The notes under the pieces: model-generated
What the model was told of the DNA's origin: nothing
What the model saw: the letters and a program-made list of their open reading frames with translations, nothing else
Database searches by the model: none
Assembly (NCBI GenBank): GCA_009667805.1
Contig: RXON01001627.1
Span: 1-64,000, forward strand
DNA length: 64,000 nt
Direction of reading: 5' to 3'
Source: Leptobrachium leishanense
Taxonomy: Eukaryota; Chordata; Amphibia; Anura; Megophryidae
In this document: in pieces, positions 42,885-53,743 of the stretch
How positions within the stretch are numbered: position 1 is the first letter of the stretch
Layout of the letters: every line of letters begins with the position of its first letter
Made by a program: the position numbers and the translations under genes

Positions 42885-43405
42885 TTAAAAAGGGATACTC
42901 TAGGCAACATGACCCACTAAGCTTTTTTAGGTGGTCATGATGACCTAAGTATGCCCATTTCTTTCCTCACCCCTCCGCTGAGCCGATCGGGTGAAACAGA
43001 TGAGAGGCGCGGAGGGCTTTCATCCGCCCTCCCAGCAGTCAATCACCGAGAGCGGGATTTGTATTTCCCGCTTCTGCCGACTATTGCCGAGTAGGAGACG
43101 TCATCGCGCTGTAGCAGTAGCAGGCGGGAGCGAGCCGTCAGCAAAAGTCAGCGGCTGTGATTAGTGTTGCGCGCATCCTCTTGCGCGCAACACTAATCAA
43201 AGAAGCGGTCAATTTCTGTGTTCAGTGAAAGAGGGAGGCGTGGGATTAGAAAAGAACCACCGTGTGAAAATGCCTCCGTTTTAAGGTAAGTATAACAAAA
43301 AAAAAAAAAAATGTAGAACGAGTTTTTTTTGCAGTAGCATTTGTATACTGCAAAAAAAAAAAAAAAAGAAAAAGGGGGGGCATTTTCTGCTTAGAGTGTT
43401 CCTTT
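42885..43405. mobile_element. TTAA-type MITE with AAAGGGATACTCTAGGC ends
   Basis: The left end TTAAAAAGGGATACTCTAGG and right end GCTTAGAGTGTTCCTTTAA are imperfect inverse repeats next to TTAA. Inside is a GTGTTGCGCGCAT...TGCGCGCAACAC palindrome (about 43163-43195) and A/T runs. A related, more diverged element spans about 48065-48632. Confidence 0.6.
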
Positions 43406-43683
43406 AACCTAGTTATATTTGGTATCATTGGAAAGGCCTTTCCAATGATATGAAACATGACCCTCTAGCTGCCACATATCGGGGGGGGGGCGATGGAAAT
43501 CCCTAAGGTGGAGATAGTGGGGGACCCCCTCTCTCTCCTGGGCAGCTAGGGACTAACATTGCACCATATGCGACAACGTCAGTTGACGATGGGAGACCTG
43601 GCTGACATCCAAGATGGAAAGCCCCACCGGAAATAGGATGCGATCCGGCGCCTGATCGCGCGGCCTGGCACCTAAAGGGTTAA
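43405..43683. mobile_element. Degraded piggyBac-like MITE
   Basis: TATTTGGTATCATTGGAAAG...CTTTCCAATGATATGAAACA and CCCTCTAGCTGCCAC match the interior of 14897-15313. The right end CACCTAAAGGG is followed by TTAA (43680-43683). The left end is lost into the neighbouring MITE. Confidence 0.5.
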
Positions 43684-43689
43684 AGTGAG

Positions 43690-44270
43690 GTATGTTGGAC
43701 CGTCAGATTGACCATTCCAGCGATGCCTCTCTTGACTGGCTACCCCTCAGCTATGGGGAGATAGATGGTTCCAAACACCCCACCCTCCCCTTCAGGCACT
43801 CCCCCTGCTCTGGCGGGGGTGCCGGAAACTGACATCATTGCGCCCAGTGCGATGACGTCGGTGCCCCAGGAAGGGTATAAACACGCAGATCTGACTTCAA
43901 AAGAAATCAGATCAGCGTGGGACCCTGCATGGAGAGGAGAGTAATGGGTGGGAAGGGGCTTGAATGGGACGGTGTGGGAACGTCCTCCGCACACGAGAGT
44001 GAAACAAGAGGACGCTCCCCGCCCATTCTTCACTTTTAATTGGTTAAAGGACTTTATTATTTGGACACATTTACTACATTTACACTCCTATTAGGAGAAC
44101 AGGAGACTTGTTTGCAGTTTGGTGGAATTCTCAGATGCCGATTCGACAGTTATCGTTTGACAACGTCCGATAACTTCTTTGGTGACCAATTAATTTACCG
44201 TATTATGATCAGTGAAATGGAATTTGCCAAAATAGCATGCGATTTCAGTGCGTTGTGAATAGACCCTCAT
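43690..44270. other. Unassigned DNA, partly MITE-like
   Basis: ATGTTGGACCGTCAGATTG and a TGACATCATTGCGCCCAGTG...GATGACGTC foldback near 43830 recall the piggyBac-like interior at 7020-7160, but no ends are clear. No gene. Confidence 0.3.
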
Positions 44271-45029
44271 TTAGGGCCCTATTACAATCTTCGCGCAAAA
44301 ACGCGAGGGGTAAAACCCTTTGCGCTGAATGTCGTATTACAATGTCAGCGCAACAAACGAGCATAATTGTCTACCGCGGGTGAACCTGCACGAACCCTTT
44401 GCGAGCGTTCTGTACTGCGCACGTCCTATACTTAACATTGTGAGCGCAAACGTGAATGAATGCTGGTACGCGGATGGTATTACAATGTATGCGCAGGAAT
44501 GAACGCACAGCCTTTGCACGCATTATTTTAGCAACTCCTAAAAGCTGGTTGTTAATGGCAAATCTGACCGACCTGACCGAACCCAAATGCACCAGCACAA
44601 AAAAAAAATAAAAAAAAAATACAGCAAAGTATAGTTACACATTCTACTCATACCAAACCAATAAAATGGAGAAGTTGTGTGTGCATTTATTATTGCTGCA
44701 GCATATATGCTCAGATTGACTTTGACAGGCGCAAAAACTTAACGTGAGATAATTGTGGTTCTTAATTCGGATTGGCTGAATCGCGTGAAAAAACAGTCCG
44801 CGCACGTTACTGCGCAGCCAGGGCCGGATTTGCACCTCAGGAGCCTGTAGGCACAGAAATGCGGAGCGCCCCTACCCCCCCCCCAAGCAAAAAAAAGAAA
44901 CATGCCAAAATTACTATTTAAATTTTTGTTTTGAGGCAAAATTTTTTTTTAAAAATACATTCTAAAAAACAGAAAGTTTTTCTCCACGCTCAAATCAAAA
45001 GAAGGGGCAGAATCTGTTGCCTTAGTTGA

Positions 45030-46966
45030 ATTAGTTACAGTTACAAGTATTTATAAAGCGCCAACAAATTCCTTAGCGCTGTACAATGGGAGAAACAGAA
45101 TAACAAATATACATATGTTACACACACGGAACAGACCCTGCTCAAGAGCTAAGAGGAGAGGGGTGACACATTAGGTGAGGATGAACAGGGTATTTGAAGT
45201 AGCGGGTTGCATGAGGACTGAATGGGAAGATGGAGCAGGAAAGGACAGTGGGGGATTATGGAGTGAGCTGATAGGCCTCTCTATAGTGATGCGTTTTCAG
45301 AGACTTCTTAAAGGACTGGAGAGAAGGGGGGAGTCTGATGTTGAGGGGGAGGGAGTTCCATAGAAAGGGTGCAGCTCAGAAGTCCTGAAGGTGAAAGTTG
45401 GAGGGTGCGGGTACGAGAAACTGATAGCATCAGATCATTGGCCGAGCAAAGTGGTGGGGATGGGATGTACCTGCTAATAAGGGAGGAGATGTAAGTAGGG
45501 GCGTGGTTCTGGAGAGCTTTGTATGTGAGCACCAGTATAATGAATTTGATTCTAAAGTCAACAGGAGCCAGTGTAGAGATTGACAGAGACGTGAGGTGCA
45601 GGAGGTGAGGTGTAGGAGTCTGGCACAGGCATTCGTTACAGACAGATTCATTACAGATCTCTTAAGGACAGAGAGAAGGAGGTTACAGTAGTCAAGGCGG
45701 GAGATAATAGGAGCTTGGATGAGCATTTTAGTAGAGTCTGGATTAATAAAGGAACGGATGCGTTCAATGTTTTTTAGGTGGAGGTAGCAGGATTTGGTTA
45801 GAGACTGAATGTGAGGAGTAAAGGATAGATTGGAGTCCAAGAGGACCCTGAGGCAACGGAGCTTGAGAGGTAGAAGTAATGGTGGCACCATTCACTTGAA
45901 GAGAAGCTGGCACAGGAATGGAGGTTTTAGAGAGGTAAGATGAGAAGTTCAGTTTCAGAGAGGTTAAGCTTTAGGAAACGGGAAGTCATCCAGTCGAAGA
46001 CAGCCGATAGGCCGGCAGTAACACGGTCCAACACCGGAGTAGAGAGAGATCGGGAGAGGAAAGGTAGATTTGTGTGTCGTCAGCATAGAGGGGATATTGG
46101 AATCCATAGGAAGAGAGGAGGTTGTCCAAAGAGGCGGTATAGAGCGAGAAGAGTAGAGGACCCAGAACAGAGCCTTGAGGTACCCCAACTGAAAGAGGAA
46201 CTTGTGGTGAAGAGACATCAGGGAAGGAGACACTGAAGGAGCGAAAAGAGAGACAGGAAGAGGACCAGGAGAGGGTGATGTCACTGAGGCCAAGTAGGAG
46301 CAGCGTGAGGAGCAGGAGAGGGTGATCACCAGTGTTGAATGCAGCGGAAAGGTCAAGAAGAATAAGGAGGGAGAAGCGACCTCTGGTTTCAGCGGCAGCT
46401 AAATCATTAGTCACCTTGGTCAGAGCCGTCTCAGTAGATTGTTGGGAGTGAAAGATAGACTTGTGCAGATTGAGTAGAGAGTTCGCAGCAAGAAAACTGT
46501 TGAGCTGGCTATAGTCCAGACGTTCTAAGATTGGAGGCAGAAGGGGAGCAGAGATGGGACAGTAGTTCGAGAGGGAGGAAGGATCAAGAGATGGCTTTTT
46601 TAGAATGGGGGTGATCAAAGTACATTTGAATACAGAGGGGAAGATTCCAGAGGAGAGGGAGAGGTTAAAAATATGAGTCAAAGCAGGGACAGTAACTGTT
46701 AGGACAGGCTGAATAAGGTGTGAGGGGATGGGATCAAATGGACGGGTGGTCGGGTAGGAGTACAAAAGAAGTTCTGTTACATCCTCCGAGACTGTAGAAA
46801 AGGAAGTCCTCGTACAAGAGGGGGCAGGGAGTGAGGGAGTCAGTGTGGTAGGATGGTTAAAAGAGGGGGGCAATGAATGCAGCAGCATTGTTGGTTTTAT
46901 ATGTAAAAGCATATATTGCCTCTGCTGTAGAACAGAAAAAAAATATTTTGCATTTACTTTTTTCAT
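45030..46966 (-). mobile_element. Old L2-type LINE, 5'-truncated, nested in the hAT element
   Basis: The 3' end with TATTTATAAAGCGCCAAC and TTAGCGCTGTACAATG lies at 45040-45090 and the coding part extends to about 46870. It is a diverged family member (clearly more distant than the two young copies). The 5' end is truncated inside the linker. Confidence 0.85.
45308..46870 (-). pseudogene. L2 reverse transcriptase, degenerate
   Basis: The frame 45986-46870 holds [35 protein letters not shown] (the second motif-A Asp is Asn), [16 protein letters not shown] and [11 protein letters not shown]. The frame shifts near 45990 and continues in pieces (SRLDYCN near 45700; SLHWLL; ALQNHAPTYISSLI near 45500). 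Dead. Confidence 0.8.
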
Positions 46967-46984
46967 TTTTTTTTATTTTTACAT

Positions 46985-47405
46985 ATTACATGGTCATGTT
47001 TGGTATCATAGTAAAGACTAGACTCTGACCTTTCCAATGACACCTCACTTAACCTTGTGCAGTGTACAATTCAGGAATGCAGGTTCCAAAGTTCTCCTGT
47101 CCCTCCTCACTGCAGCGCCACGGTCTAAGGTTGTGAATTAAACAATGTGTTGCTTCACTAGAGATACACAGTTGCAGGCAGTATGATAAATGAGGTTAGT
47201 TACTGCAGCATCACTGTTCACTTTCTAATTGTAAACTGAATAGTGCCGTGTTAGAAAAAAAAAATGAGACGAATATTTTAATAGATATTTTATTTTTACA
47301 TAATTCTAACCTGGTTATATTTGGCATCAATGGAAAGGCTATAAGATGACCTTTCCAATGATACCTCGTATGTCCCTCTAGCCCTAGGGCTCCAGATATA
47401 TATAG
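46985..47405. repeat. Tandem piggyBac-MITE-like segments
   Basis: GGTCATGTTTGGTATCATAG...CCTTTCCAATGACACCTC (about 46990-47050) and GGTTATATTTGGCATCAATG...CCTTTCCAATGATACCTC (about 47313-47370) are two diverged copies of the interior seen at 15055 and 43420. Confidence 0.5.
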
Positions 47406-47659
47406 ATTTTTTTTTACATAGAGCAATGCGCCCCCTTGTGGCAGGCGCCTGTAGGCACATGCCTACTCTGCCTAATAGTAAATCCGGCCCTGTGCGCAGC
47501 ATTTGTGCACGTCCATTTTACGCTCGTTATTGCTCGACAGATGAAAAAATGTGCGAGGATTGTAATTCCAGCAGTGATTTACATGCGTTAACGTTTAACG
47601 CACAAATTCACGCGTTGCACGAGCGTTTTTTAACGCGAAGATTGTAATAGGGCCCTTAA

Positions 47660-48064
47660 TATACAGCACGCTCATGGATTTCACCCATAATACTACAGAG
47701 ACAACTCGCAGGAGCACAATCTCCACCACAAATCCAGCCAATTCCAAACACTGAAAAGACCTCATTTCAAAGATGACGCGGACACTGGGTTTGTGGGTAC
47801 TTTTTAAGGATGTTTTGTTAAGGTAGCACTGTAATTTCTAGAGGCTATTGACTGATGAAGCTGCCAGACACCAGAGCAATGAAATGCATATCATTTATAT
47901 TTTCTCTTGCCTCATTGCCTTTTGTTTTTTTTTAACCTTGCATTTTCAGCAGTGTTCATGGATATTCCTTGGTTTTACCAGCAGTGTTTGTAAAGCTGGT
48001 ACCTTCTATTTTATTCATATCATTTCTTTAAAAAACTAAAAACAAAGGGGGTTAAACCCTACAC
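47660..48064. other. Unassigned DNA with a degenerate hammerhead-like core
   Basis: CTGATGA at 47852-47858 is followed at 22 nt by GAAA (47881-47884) and an ATGCAT palindrome, in hammerhead order. Helix I has no convincing pairing and helix II is only 3 bp. Possibly an eroded Penelope-like end. Confidence 0.25.
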
Positions 48065-48632
48065 TTAATAGGATATTCTACACTTCCTGACCACTTTAGC
48101 TTTTTTAAAGTAGCCAGAATGTGTGGAGTATCCCCCCCCCCCTCACAGGTCCCCCAACTCTTTAAAATGAGGGGTGGAGCAGAGAGATTGCTCCACACAC
48201 CCCATAAGACCAGGCAATCTGGAGGTTTGAACTTCCCGGCTGTTGGTCACTAGTTAAGCATGCTGACGTCTCGAGTGACCCAAGAGTGCTGACGTCTCCT
48301 CTGAGACCACTTGCGAAGCCGGTGGTTGTCAGTGAGAAAGCTGATGGATTTAATGTGCACAGGTGCTATGGGACTTGCGCAGGCAAATTGGGTGGTAAAT
48401 TGCAGCGCCAAGGGGCATAAATTATGTAGAAAATATCAGAGACTTCTGGGTTTTGAAGTCTACGAGCTGGAGAGGAGCTGCAGGTGGTGAGGGAGAAAAA
48501 GGTGAGTAGAAACACTAGAAGGGGGGGGGGGGGACACACCAAAATAATAGGATAGCGGCTGCCAGCAGCGTGTGTCCAATTATTTAAAGGGAAAGAAAAG
48601 GGAACGGTGTTTTTTAATACAGTATTCCTTCA
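48065..48632. mobile_element. MITE related to 42885-43405
   Basis: Starts AATAGGATATTCTACACTTC with CACTTTAGCTTTTTTAAAGT and ends TAATACAGTATTCCTT. Internal GGAGAGGAGCTGCAGG and a G run precede the AT-rich end. Ends are diverged. Confidence 0.45.
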
Positions 48633-48639
48633 ATAGTGT

Positions 48640-49400
48640 CATAGGCGCACAAACCAGAGCCGGGATTGGATATCGGCTCCAACATTGGTGAGTAGAAAAA
48701 AGAGCGCTAACGGCTGATAGCTCCAGTGCCCACCAGGTGGCAATAAAACATAACTTTTATTGAATTTATATACATCTAAAAAAAACATGGCCACAATAAC
48801 CAAACACACACAAATAACACATATATGATAATACCAATGCTCAGAAACTGTCTATGGAAGAGCATACAATGAAAATGTATCTAATATATCAAAGCCAAAG
48901 TAGGATGAAAATGAAATGGATGTATTTTCCAGGAAAAAGAAATGGTTAAATTCAACCCAGGCAGTAGTGCAGTACAAGTGGTGATATTCAGAATGTCTTA
49001 ATAAATAAACCTCTATAATAAAGTCAATCTGGAACAGAGTGAATGGCTGCTGGTACAGCACTCCCCAATGTAAACCTACCCAGGATAAGCCGCTGGAGAT
49101 CGGAGAAAAATAAAGAAGCCTATAAGGCCGGCTAATCACCCTCTAGCTAGATATAGATTTCTCATCACCGGCCCCAGACTGCAGAGATAAACGTACTCGA
49201 CGCACGATTTGCCAAAATGGCTCGTCGGGAGTTCATTGGGGAGTGTTTTTAGGCCCGCTATCTTTACGTTTTAATATAACACATGGGATATACTAACTTA
49301 TGACTATTTCCCCCAGTATCTCCCTGCTCCTGCCAGACAAAGGAGGCAGTTGGGCCACGGTCCTCACCGCGGGATAGGCGGAGAGTATCTTGATTTTTGG
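48640..49400. other. Unassigned DNA
   Basis: A CACCAGGTGGCAATAAAACATA...TTTATTGAATTTATATACATC stretch (about 48735-48775) looks like a dispersed retroelement end. No protein motif; the 95-codon minus-strand frame has no domain I recognise. Confidence 0.3.
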
Positions 49401-49409
49401 GGTGGATTT

Positions 49410-49615
49410 TTGGACGGTGTTAACGGATTCTGCAGAAGCGGAATCCGTTAACAAAAAGTTAACCACAGCCTGGACTTGGTGCTAACTGCAGCCGGATGTT
49501 AATCAGCGTTAGGACTTTGTAATCCTAACGCTGATTAACGCTTTGCGCTCCCCATGTTAAGTATAGGGAACCCAAAGTACAGTGACCTCACGCTGAAAAG
49601 TGCAAGATACCAAAC
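49410..49615. repeat. Foldback repeat, inverse relative at 51540-51725
   Basis: Contains GTTAACGGATTCTGC...GCAGAAGCGGAATCCGTTAAC and AATCAGCGTTAGGACTTTG/TCCTAACGCTGATTAACG palindromes. AAGTATAGGGA, CAGCGTGAGG-type and GTTAACCACAGCC blocks recur in inverted order at 51540-51725. MITE-like. Confidence 0.65.
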
Positions 49616-49844
49616 TGTACCTGTATCACTATTTTAGAATTATCTGGTATTTTTACATTTGAAATTATTTATATGCACTTGTTGAGCTGCTGGGAGTGAC
49701 TGACAAAGAGTATATCCCTATTAAAGCACTCAAGGTTAAGGAGGGACGTCTTGAGGTAATGGTGGTGCAGTCTGTGATGAAGGTTTATGGACAGCAGTAT
49801 TCTGCTACTGCTGGAGTGTAAGATGTGAGGGAGAAAAAAAATGT

Positions 49845-50205
49845 ATCAGCTTACTCACATGGTTTAGCCTTCCTCGTTCAGGCTCGAAGGTGCAGCGTAT
49901 AGGTCCATATAGGCGACCTCCTCTATATCTCCGGCATAGTGTCCCCTCTTGAGGGGGTCTTTCTGTATCCTTTGTGGTCACCTCAGTCTGGAACGAGCCT
50001 CAGGGAGGGGGGGGGGGTATTGTTCTATAGAACAAATGCCACTGGGCTACAAAAGTAAAACCAAGGGTTTTTATTGTAAACTACAAAAAGGTATCTTTTG
50101 TATTTTACAATAAAATCGCTTGGTTTTACTTATATGGACCTACACGCCGCACCTTCGAGTCAGCACAAGTTAGGCTCTAAACCAGGTGAGTAAGCACGTG
50201 ATACA
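49845..50205. repeat. Long inverted repeat (CTTACTCACATGGTTTAG / CTAAACCAGGTGAGTAAG)
   Basis: The outer arms are CTTACTCACATGGTTTAGCC (about 49853) and GGCTCTAAACCAGGTGAGTA (about 50172). CTCGAAGGTGCAGCGT faces ACGCCGCACCTTCGAG, and GTAAAACCAAGGGTTTTTAT faces ATAAAATCGCTTGGTTTTAC around 50065-50130. Non-coding foldback element. Confidence 0.7.
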
Positions 50206-50342
50206 TCTGATCTTTTACTCCGTGGGCTCTGCAATATTTGCATTATTTTTTGCTTTTATTTTTCCATGCGGTCCAAGCTCTCAGGAAGAGCAGAGGAACC
50301 AAGATCACTGAGGAACCTATATGTTCCTAGGAACCACAGTCA

Positions 50343-50880
50343 GTGATCAAAGACCACTGGGAATGCTGCACAGAAATCTGTATACGCATTACCCATACAC
50401 TTCTTCCCCACCCTATAAGAGTACCACGGATACACCGGACAAATAGGAAGCAGTTTTTTTATAGAGACGCCATTTCACAGCATCTCTGTCATCCAAAAAA
50501 CATCAAAAAGACTTTGCAGCGCTTGCACTGGGGCATATTTACTCAATGTGACTCCCTCTACCCCCACTCCACTTACTCTGCGAGAAGATTGAAGCACGCC
50601 AGCACTGGGCACTTTATAACCATTTACAGACTTTATAGGATTTTCTCTTGTCCTCTAGAATTTGCACTTGTCACTTTATATATAATAACCTATTACTTTC
50701 TCATTTCCATTTTTATTGTACGGTTTTTTTATATTGCCAGAGTGGCTCCTGAGTATATTACATGTAACCTTTACAGAGTCTGCACTTGTCACTTTATATA
50801 CAACAACTGAATACCCTCTCAGTTCCATATTTTATTGCACTATTTAATATTACAAGAGTGGCTTTTAAGTATACTGGTGG
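50343..50880. repeat. Unassigned region ending in a diverged direct repeat
   Basis: TTTGCACTTGTCACTTTATA...TTTTTATTGTAC...GAGTGGCTCCTGAGTATA (about 50658-50758) recurs as TCTGCACTTGTCACTTTATA...TTTTATTGCAC...GAGTGGCTTTTAAGTATA (about 50779-50876). The 155-codon frame at 50343-50810 has no recognised motif. Confidence 0.5.
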
Positions 50881-51004
50881 CAGTGACTGTATATAAAAAC
50901 TGAAATGATCTCGCTTGGAAAGTGCGGATGGATTATGAGCTACATGTATGGGCATGTTATTGTCTATGACGGGCTGGATACCTGCATCTTCTCAAGTGAC
51001 TTAC

Positions 51005-51283
51005 CAATTATTAAAGTTGCATTTACAATGAGGTACAGCTCAGAACCTCGCTCTTCCATAATCTCAGGCCTGTAAGATTTCCTGTCTGCAGCCTTGTGAA
51101 TTTCCAGCTCCAAGAACCCATTGTTTACTTGGAGAGACACACTCTGGTCATTTGACATAGACCCTTTGTGATAGGATGCAGCCCAGATGGAAGGTCCACC
51201 TCTCTTATATTCAATCAGTTTAGCCCACATGGTGGACTCATTAAAAGGTCCAAGTGGAATACTTTGATTCTCCATGCCGGGTC
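51005..51283 (-). CDS. Ig-superfamily receptor exon 3 (second Ig-like domain)
   Basis: 279 bp bounded by an acceptor (ACTTTGTTTCAG at the right) and a donor (GTAAGTCAC at the left) on the minus strand. Phase 1 at both ends, as usual for Ig-domain exons. It encodes PGMENQSIPLGPFNESTMWA, then a strand with KLIEYKRGG, SVSLQVNNGFLELEI and SELYLIVNATLII. N-glycosylation sequons NQS, NES and NAT. It has no cysteine, which fits the V-like first domain of CD2/SLAM proteins better than a usual C2 domain. It joins exon 2 through a split Gly codon. Confidence 0.8.
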
Positions 51284-51399
51284 CTGAAACAAAGTAAAGC
51301 ATGACTTAAAGTATACTAAATAAAAGGCCTAAAAACATACATGTGCAGCAGCCGGCAGGCAAAGGAAAAAAAAAGGCGAAGAATTAAGAACTGGGACAC

Positions 51400-51417
51400 A
51401 CACACACACACACACAG
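51400..51417. repeat. (CA)n microsatellite
   Basis: About nine CA units, just upstream of exon 3 within intron 2 of the Ig-like gene. Confidence 0.9.
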
Positions 51418-51469
51418 ATTTTGTTGGCCATACTTGCAGATTGTTGCTCAGGGAAACCAAAAGCCTTTG

Positions 51470-51725
51470 CGCCACATTACAATCTAGGTGCTAACGTAAA
51501 TGCTCACCTGTGTGAGCATTAACGTTTGCCGCGGTGGCTACCGCATATTACAATCCAAACGCTAACGGGTTAAGTAACGCGTTTGGTACCTTGAGCTTTT
51601 CAGCGCGAGGTTACTGCACTTTGTAATCCTAACGCTAAGTATAGGGAGCACAAAGTCCCAGCGCTGATTAACATCCAGCTGTGGTTAGCAGAAAGTTAAC
51701 CACAGCCAAGACTTTGTGTTAACAC
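51470..51725. repeat. Foldback repeat, inverse relative of 49410-49615
   Basis: CATTACAATCTAGGTGCTAA, GTAAATGCTCACCTGTGTGAGCATTAACG (palindrome) and AGTTAACCACAGCC blocks. It shares GTTACTGCACTTTGTAATCC and AAGTATAGGGAG with the 49.4-kb copy in opposite orientation, so the two flank exon 3 as an inverted pair. Confidence 0.6.
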
Positions 51726-52117
51726 AGCCAAAAAAAATAAAAAAAATAATCGTATACTCACCTCCTGTCCCGCAGCGAGGACCGTGGCTCTGTCCGCTGG
51801 GAGCAGGCAAAGACTGGGGGAAAAAGTTCCTCAGTCTCCTCCTGCGATTCACTACGCCGAACCTCGCCTCGAGTCATGTGACTGCCGGCGTCTGGCTCAA
51901 TGGAGTCCTATGGACTCCAGTGAGTGGATGCTCACAGCGGAGCTCAGCAGGCTCAGGGGGGGGGGGGCTCGGCCGAGCCTGGAGAACAGCCGAGCAGCCG
52001 GGTCAAAGGCTTCCACCTCTGCGACGTCATCCCTGCGCCTGACGGAGAGCAGGTACCGGCTGCCAGAGGACTGTCACAGAAGTGCAGGGCCGAAGTAGGA
52101 GGATGTAGGTAGGTATG

Positions 52118-53215
52118 TACAGTGGCAAGAAAAAGTATGTGAACCCTTTGGGATTACATGGAGTTTTGCATGAATCGGTCATAAAATGTGCTCTGATCTT
52201 CATCTAAATCACAACAATTTGACAAACACAGTCTGATTAAAATAATACAACACAAACATTCACAGGGTTATTCAAAGAGCTCCGAATTGCTTGAGAAAGG
52301 TAACCGAACGCTGAAAATCAGCGTTCGGTCACCTTTCCTGGCCATTCGGCAATCCAGAGAGCAGGCAATTTGCCAAATCCTAGCGAATTGCCTGCACATA
52401 CGGTGCCTGTTCGAGGGCAGTGAAATCCCCATAAAAAAAAAGCACTACTTCGGCTATTCAGAACACAAGCCAGCAGTGAAAGGTTCCCCTAATGCCCTGC
52501 CATTCGGTGGCTTCATGCGGCAAGTTAATTCAGGAGAATCCCATAGGCTTCAATGTTAAAAATATTCCCGTTTTAATTCAATATCTAATAAACCGTTCAT
52601 TATAAAATTCTGCAGCAAAAAGTCTCTTTAGGATATTTTAAGCATTTTTTTTTTTAAAAGTCCGATTTTTTTTTTAAGTTTACTTATTTTTTCTGTAAAA
52701 GCCCTCTTTATTATCATTCCCTGGACCTCCTGTGTAAATTTCAGACATTTTCGCTCAGAAGTTTCTTTGCAAACAGCGTTTCATTTTCAAACAATCACAC
52801 AAACTGTTTTGCTAATTTATTCACTGCCTCTTCTGCGCTGCGTGTGATCGGCTCCTGCTCGGGTTTTTCGTCGGGTTAATCCAGATGTTTTTGTGGGTTT
52901 TCGGCGTGCATTCGGTGGGTTTTGCGGTTCGTTTTTGTCGGGTTTGCGGCAGCTTTTCCCTGCAATTCGGGGACCCCGTGGTGCTTGCCGAATACACCGC
53001 AGGGTCACTGAAATGGGATCAGCAAAAGGAACCGAACTGAAGAGAACGAAAAGTCACCGAACGTGCGGTGACTTTTCGAATCTCTTTGAATTACCCTGTA
53101 CATGTTTATGTGTTTATTGAACATAACATGTAAACATTCACAGTGCAGGGTGGAAAAAGTATGTGAACCCCTAGCCTAATGACTTCTCCAAGAGCTAATT
53201 GGAGCGTGAAGTGAA
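52118..53215. mobile_element. Tc1/mariner-like relic, interrupted by a MITE
   Basis: TACAGTGGCAAGAAAAAGTA followed by TGTGAACCCTTTGGGATTAC (52118-52160) is a Tc1-like end with its TA. TAAACATTCACAGTGCAGGG and TGGAAAAAGTATGTGAACCC (about 53125-53170) continue the same element after the insertion at 52263-53098. The transposase coding part is absent, so this is an internally deleted copy. Confidence 0.65.
52263..53098. mobile_element. TTATTCA-family MITE, copy C (inverted)
   Basis: Begins CAGGGTTATTCAAAGAGCTC and ends ATCTCTTTGAATTACCCTG, 836 bp. Its blocks are in reverse order relative to the copies at 8009 and 16824 (GTGCAGGCAATTCG-type block first, ACTTTTCGTTC-type last). Nested inside the Tc1-like relic. 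Confidence 0.8.
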
Positions 53216-53494
53216 ATGAATCAAAAGAGTCGAATCACTAAGCGCTGGGGAGGTAACTCCACGAAGGGGCAATGATTCTGACCACGCAGTCGACTTTTGA
53301 ACTGTGCGGCTACTCGTCTTAAACGCCACGTCCCACCTCCTGACTAGTCACATGACCTCCCTGACCCGGCACATCGCCTGGCACCCAGCCAGCTAATGGC
53401 TGGGAAGGCGCTGCAGGGCATTCCCGGGAGCGGCCCTGGACCACCGAGGGACGTGACAGCTAGCCGGAAGACCTACAGATCCTGTGACACCATA

Positions 53495-53700
53495 ATACAG
53501 AGGTCTCAAACTCAAATTACCTGAAGGCCACTGGACAAGTTTTCACATGCCATGGGGGCCACATGCAAAAAATGATACTCCTTTTTTTCTTAAACAGTTT
53601 ATTATTTTCATTTATAGCAAAACAAAATTAATTTTCTGAACATCTTTATGTATTTTTCTGATGAAACTTTTTAATCCTATTTTTTAAAAGGGGTTTTTAT
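53495..53700. mobile_element. hAT-like terminal fragment
   Basis: ACAGAGGTCTCAAACTCAAA...GGGGGCCACATGCAAAAAAT resembles the ends of hAT-Charlie-type elements (CAGGGGTCTCAAACTC...GGCC). Followed by T-rich sequence; no opposite end found. Confidence 0.5.
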
Positions 53701-53743
53701 TTTGTAACAAACTTTTTCTGTGTCTCTCCATCCTCTTGTCCCT

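Larger units (their letters stand above)
44811..47500. mobile_element. hAT-type element nested in the Harbinger-like element
   Basis: Ends CAGGGCCGGATTTGCAC (from 44819) and GTAAATCCGGCCCTG (to 47492) are flanked by a perfect 8-bp duplication TGCGCAGC (44811-44818, 47493-47500). Sub-terminal GCCTGTAGGCACA occurs near both ends. No transposase is visible. The interior was invaded by an L2. Confidence 0.9.
44271..47658. mobile_element. Harbinger-like element (outermost of three nested elements)
   Basis: Inverted ends GGGCCCTATTACAATC (from 44274) and GATTGTAATAGGGCCC (to 47655) are perfect and extend through TTCGCG/CGCGAA. They are flanked by the trinucleotide TTA on both sides (44271-44273, 47656-47658), fitting the TWA duplication of PIF/Harbinger elements. 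The original interior is about 710 bp (44274-44818 and 47501-47655) and non-coding, with TGCGCTGA/TACAATG blocks. The remainder is a later hAT insertion. Confidence 0.8.

Noticed and set aside
44971..47405. hAT transposase inside the nested element
   Set aside because: The only coding sequence there is L2 reverse transcriptase; no transposase motif seen.
48852..49139. 95-codon minus frame as the missing transmembrane exon of the Ig-like gene
   Set aside because: No phase-1 acceptor/donor pair with a hydrophobic helix could be placed; composition is random.
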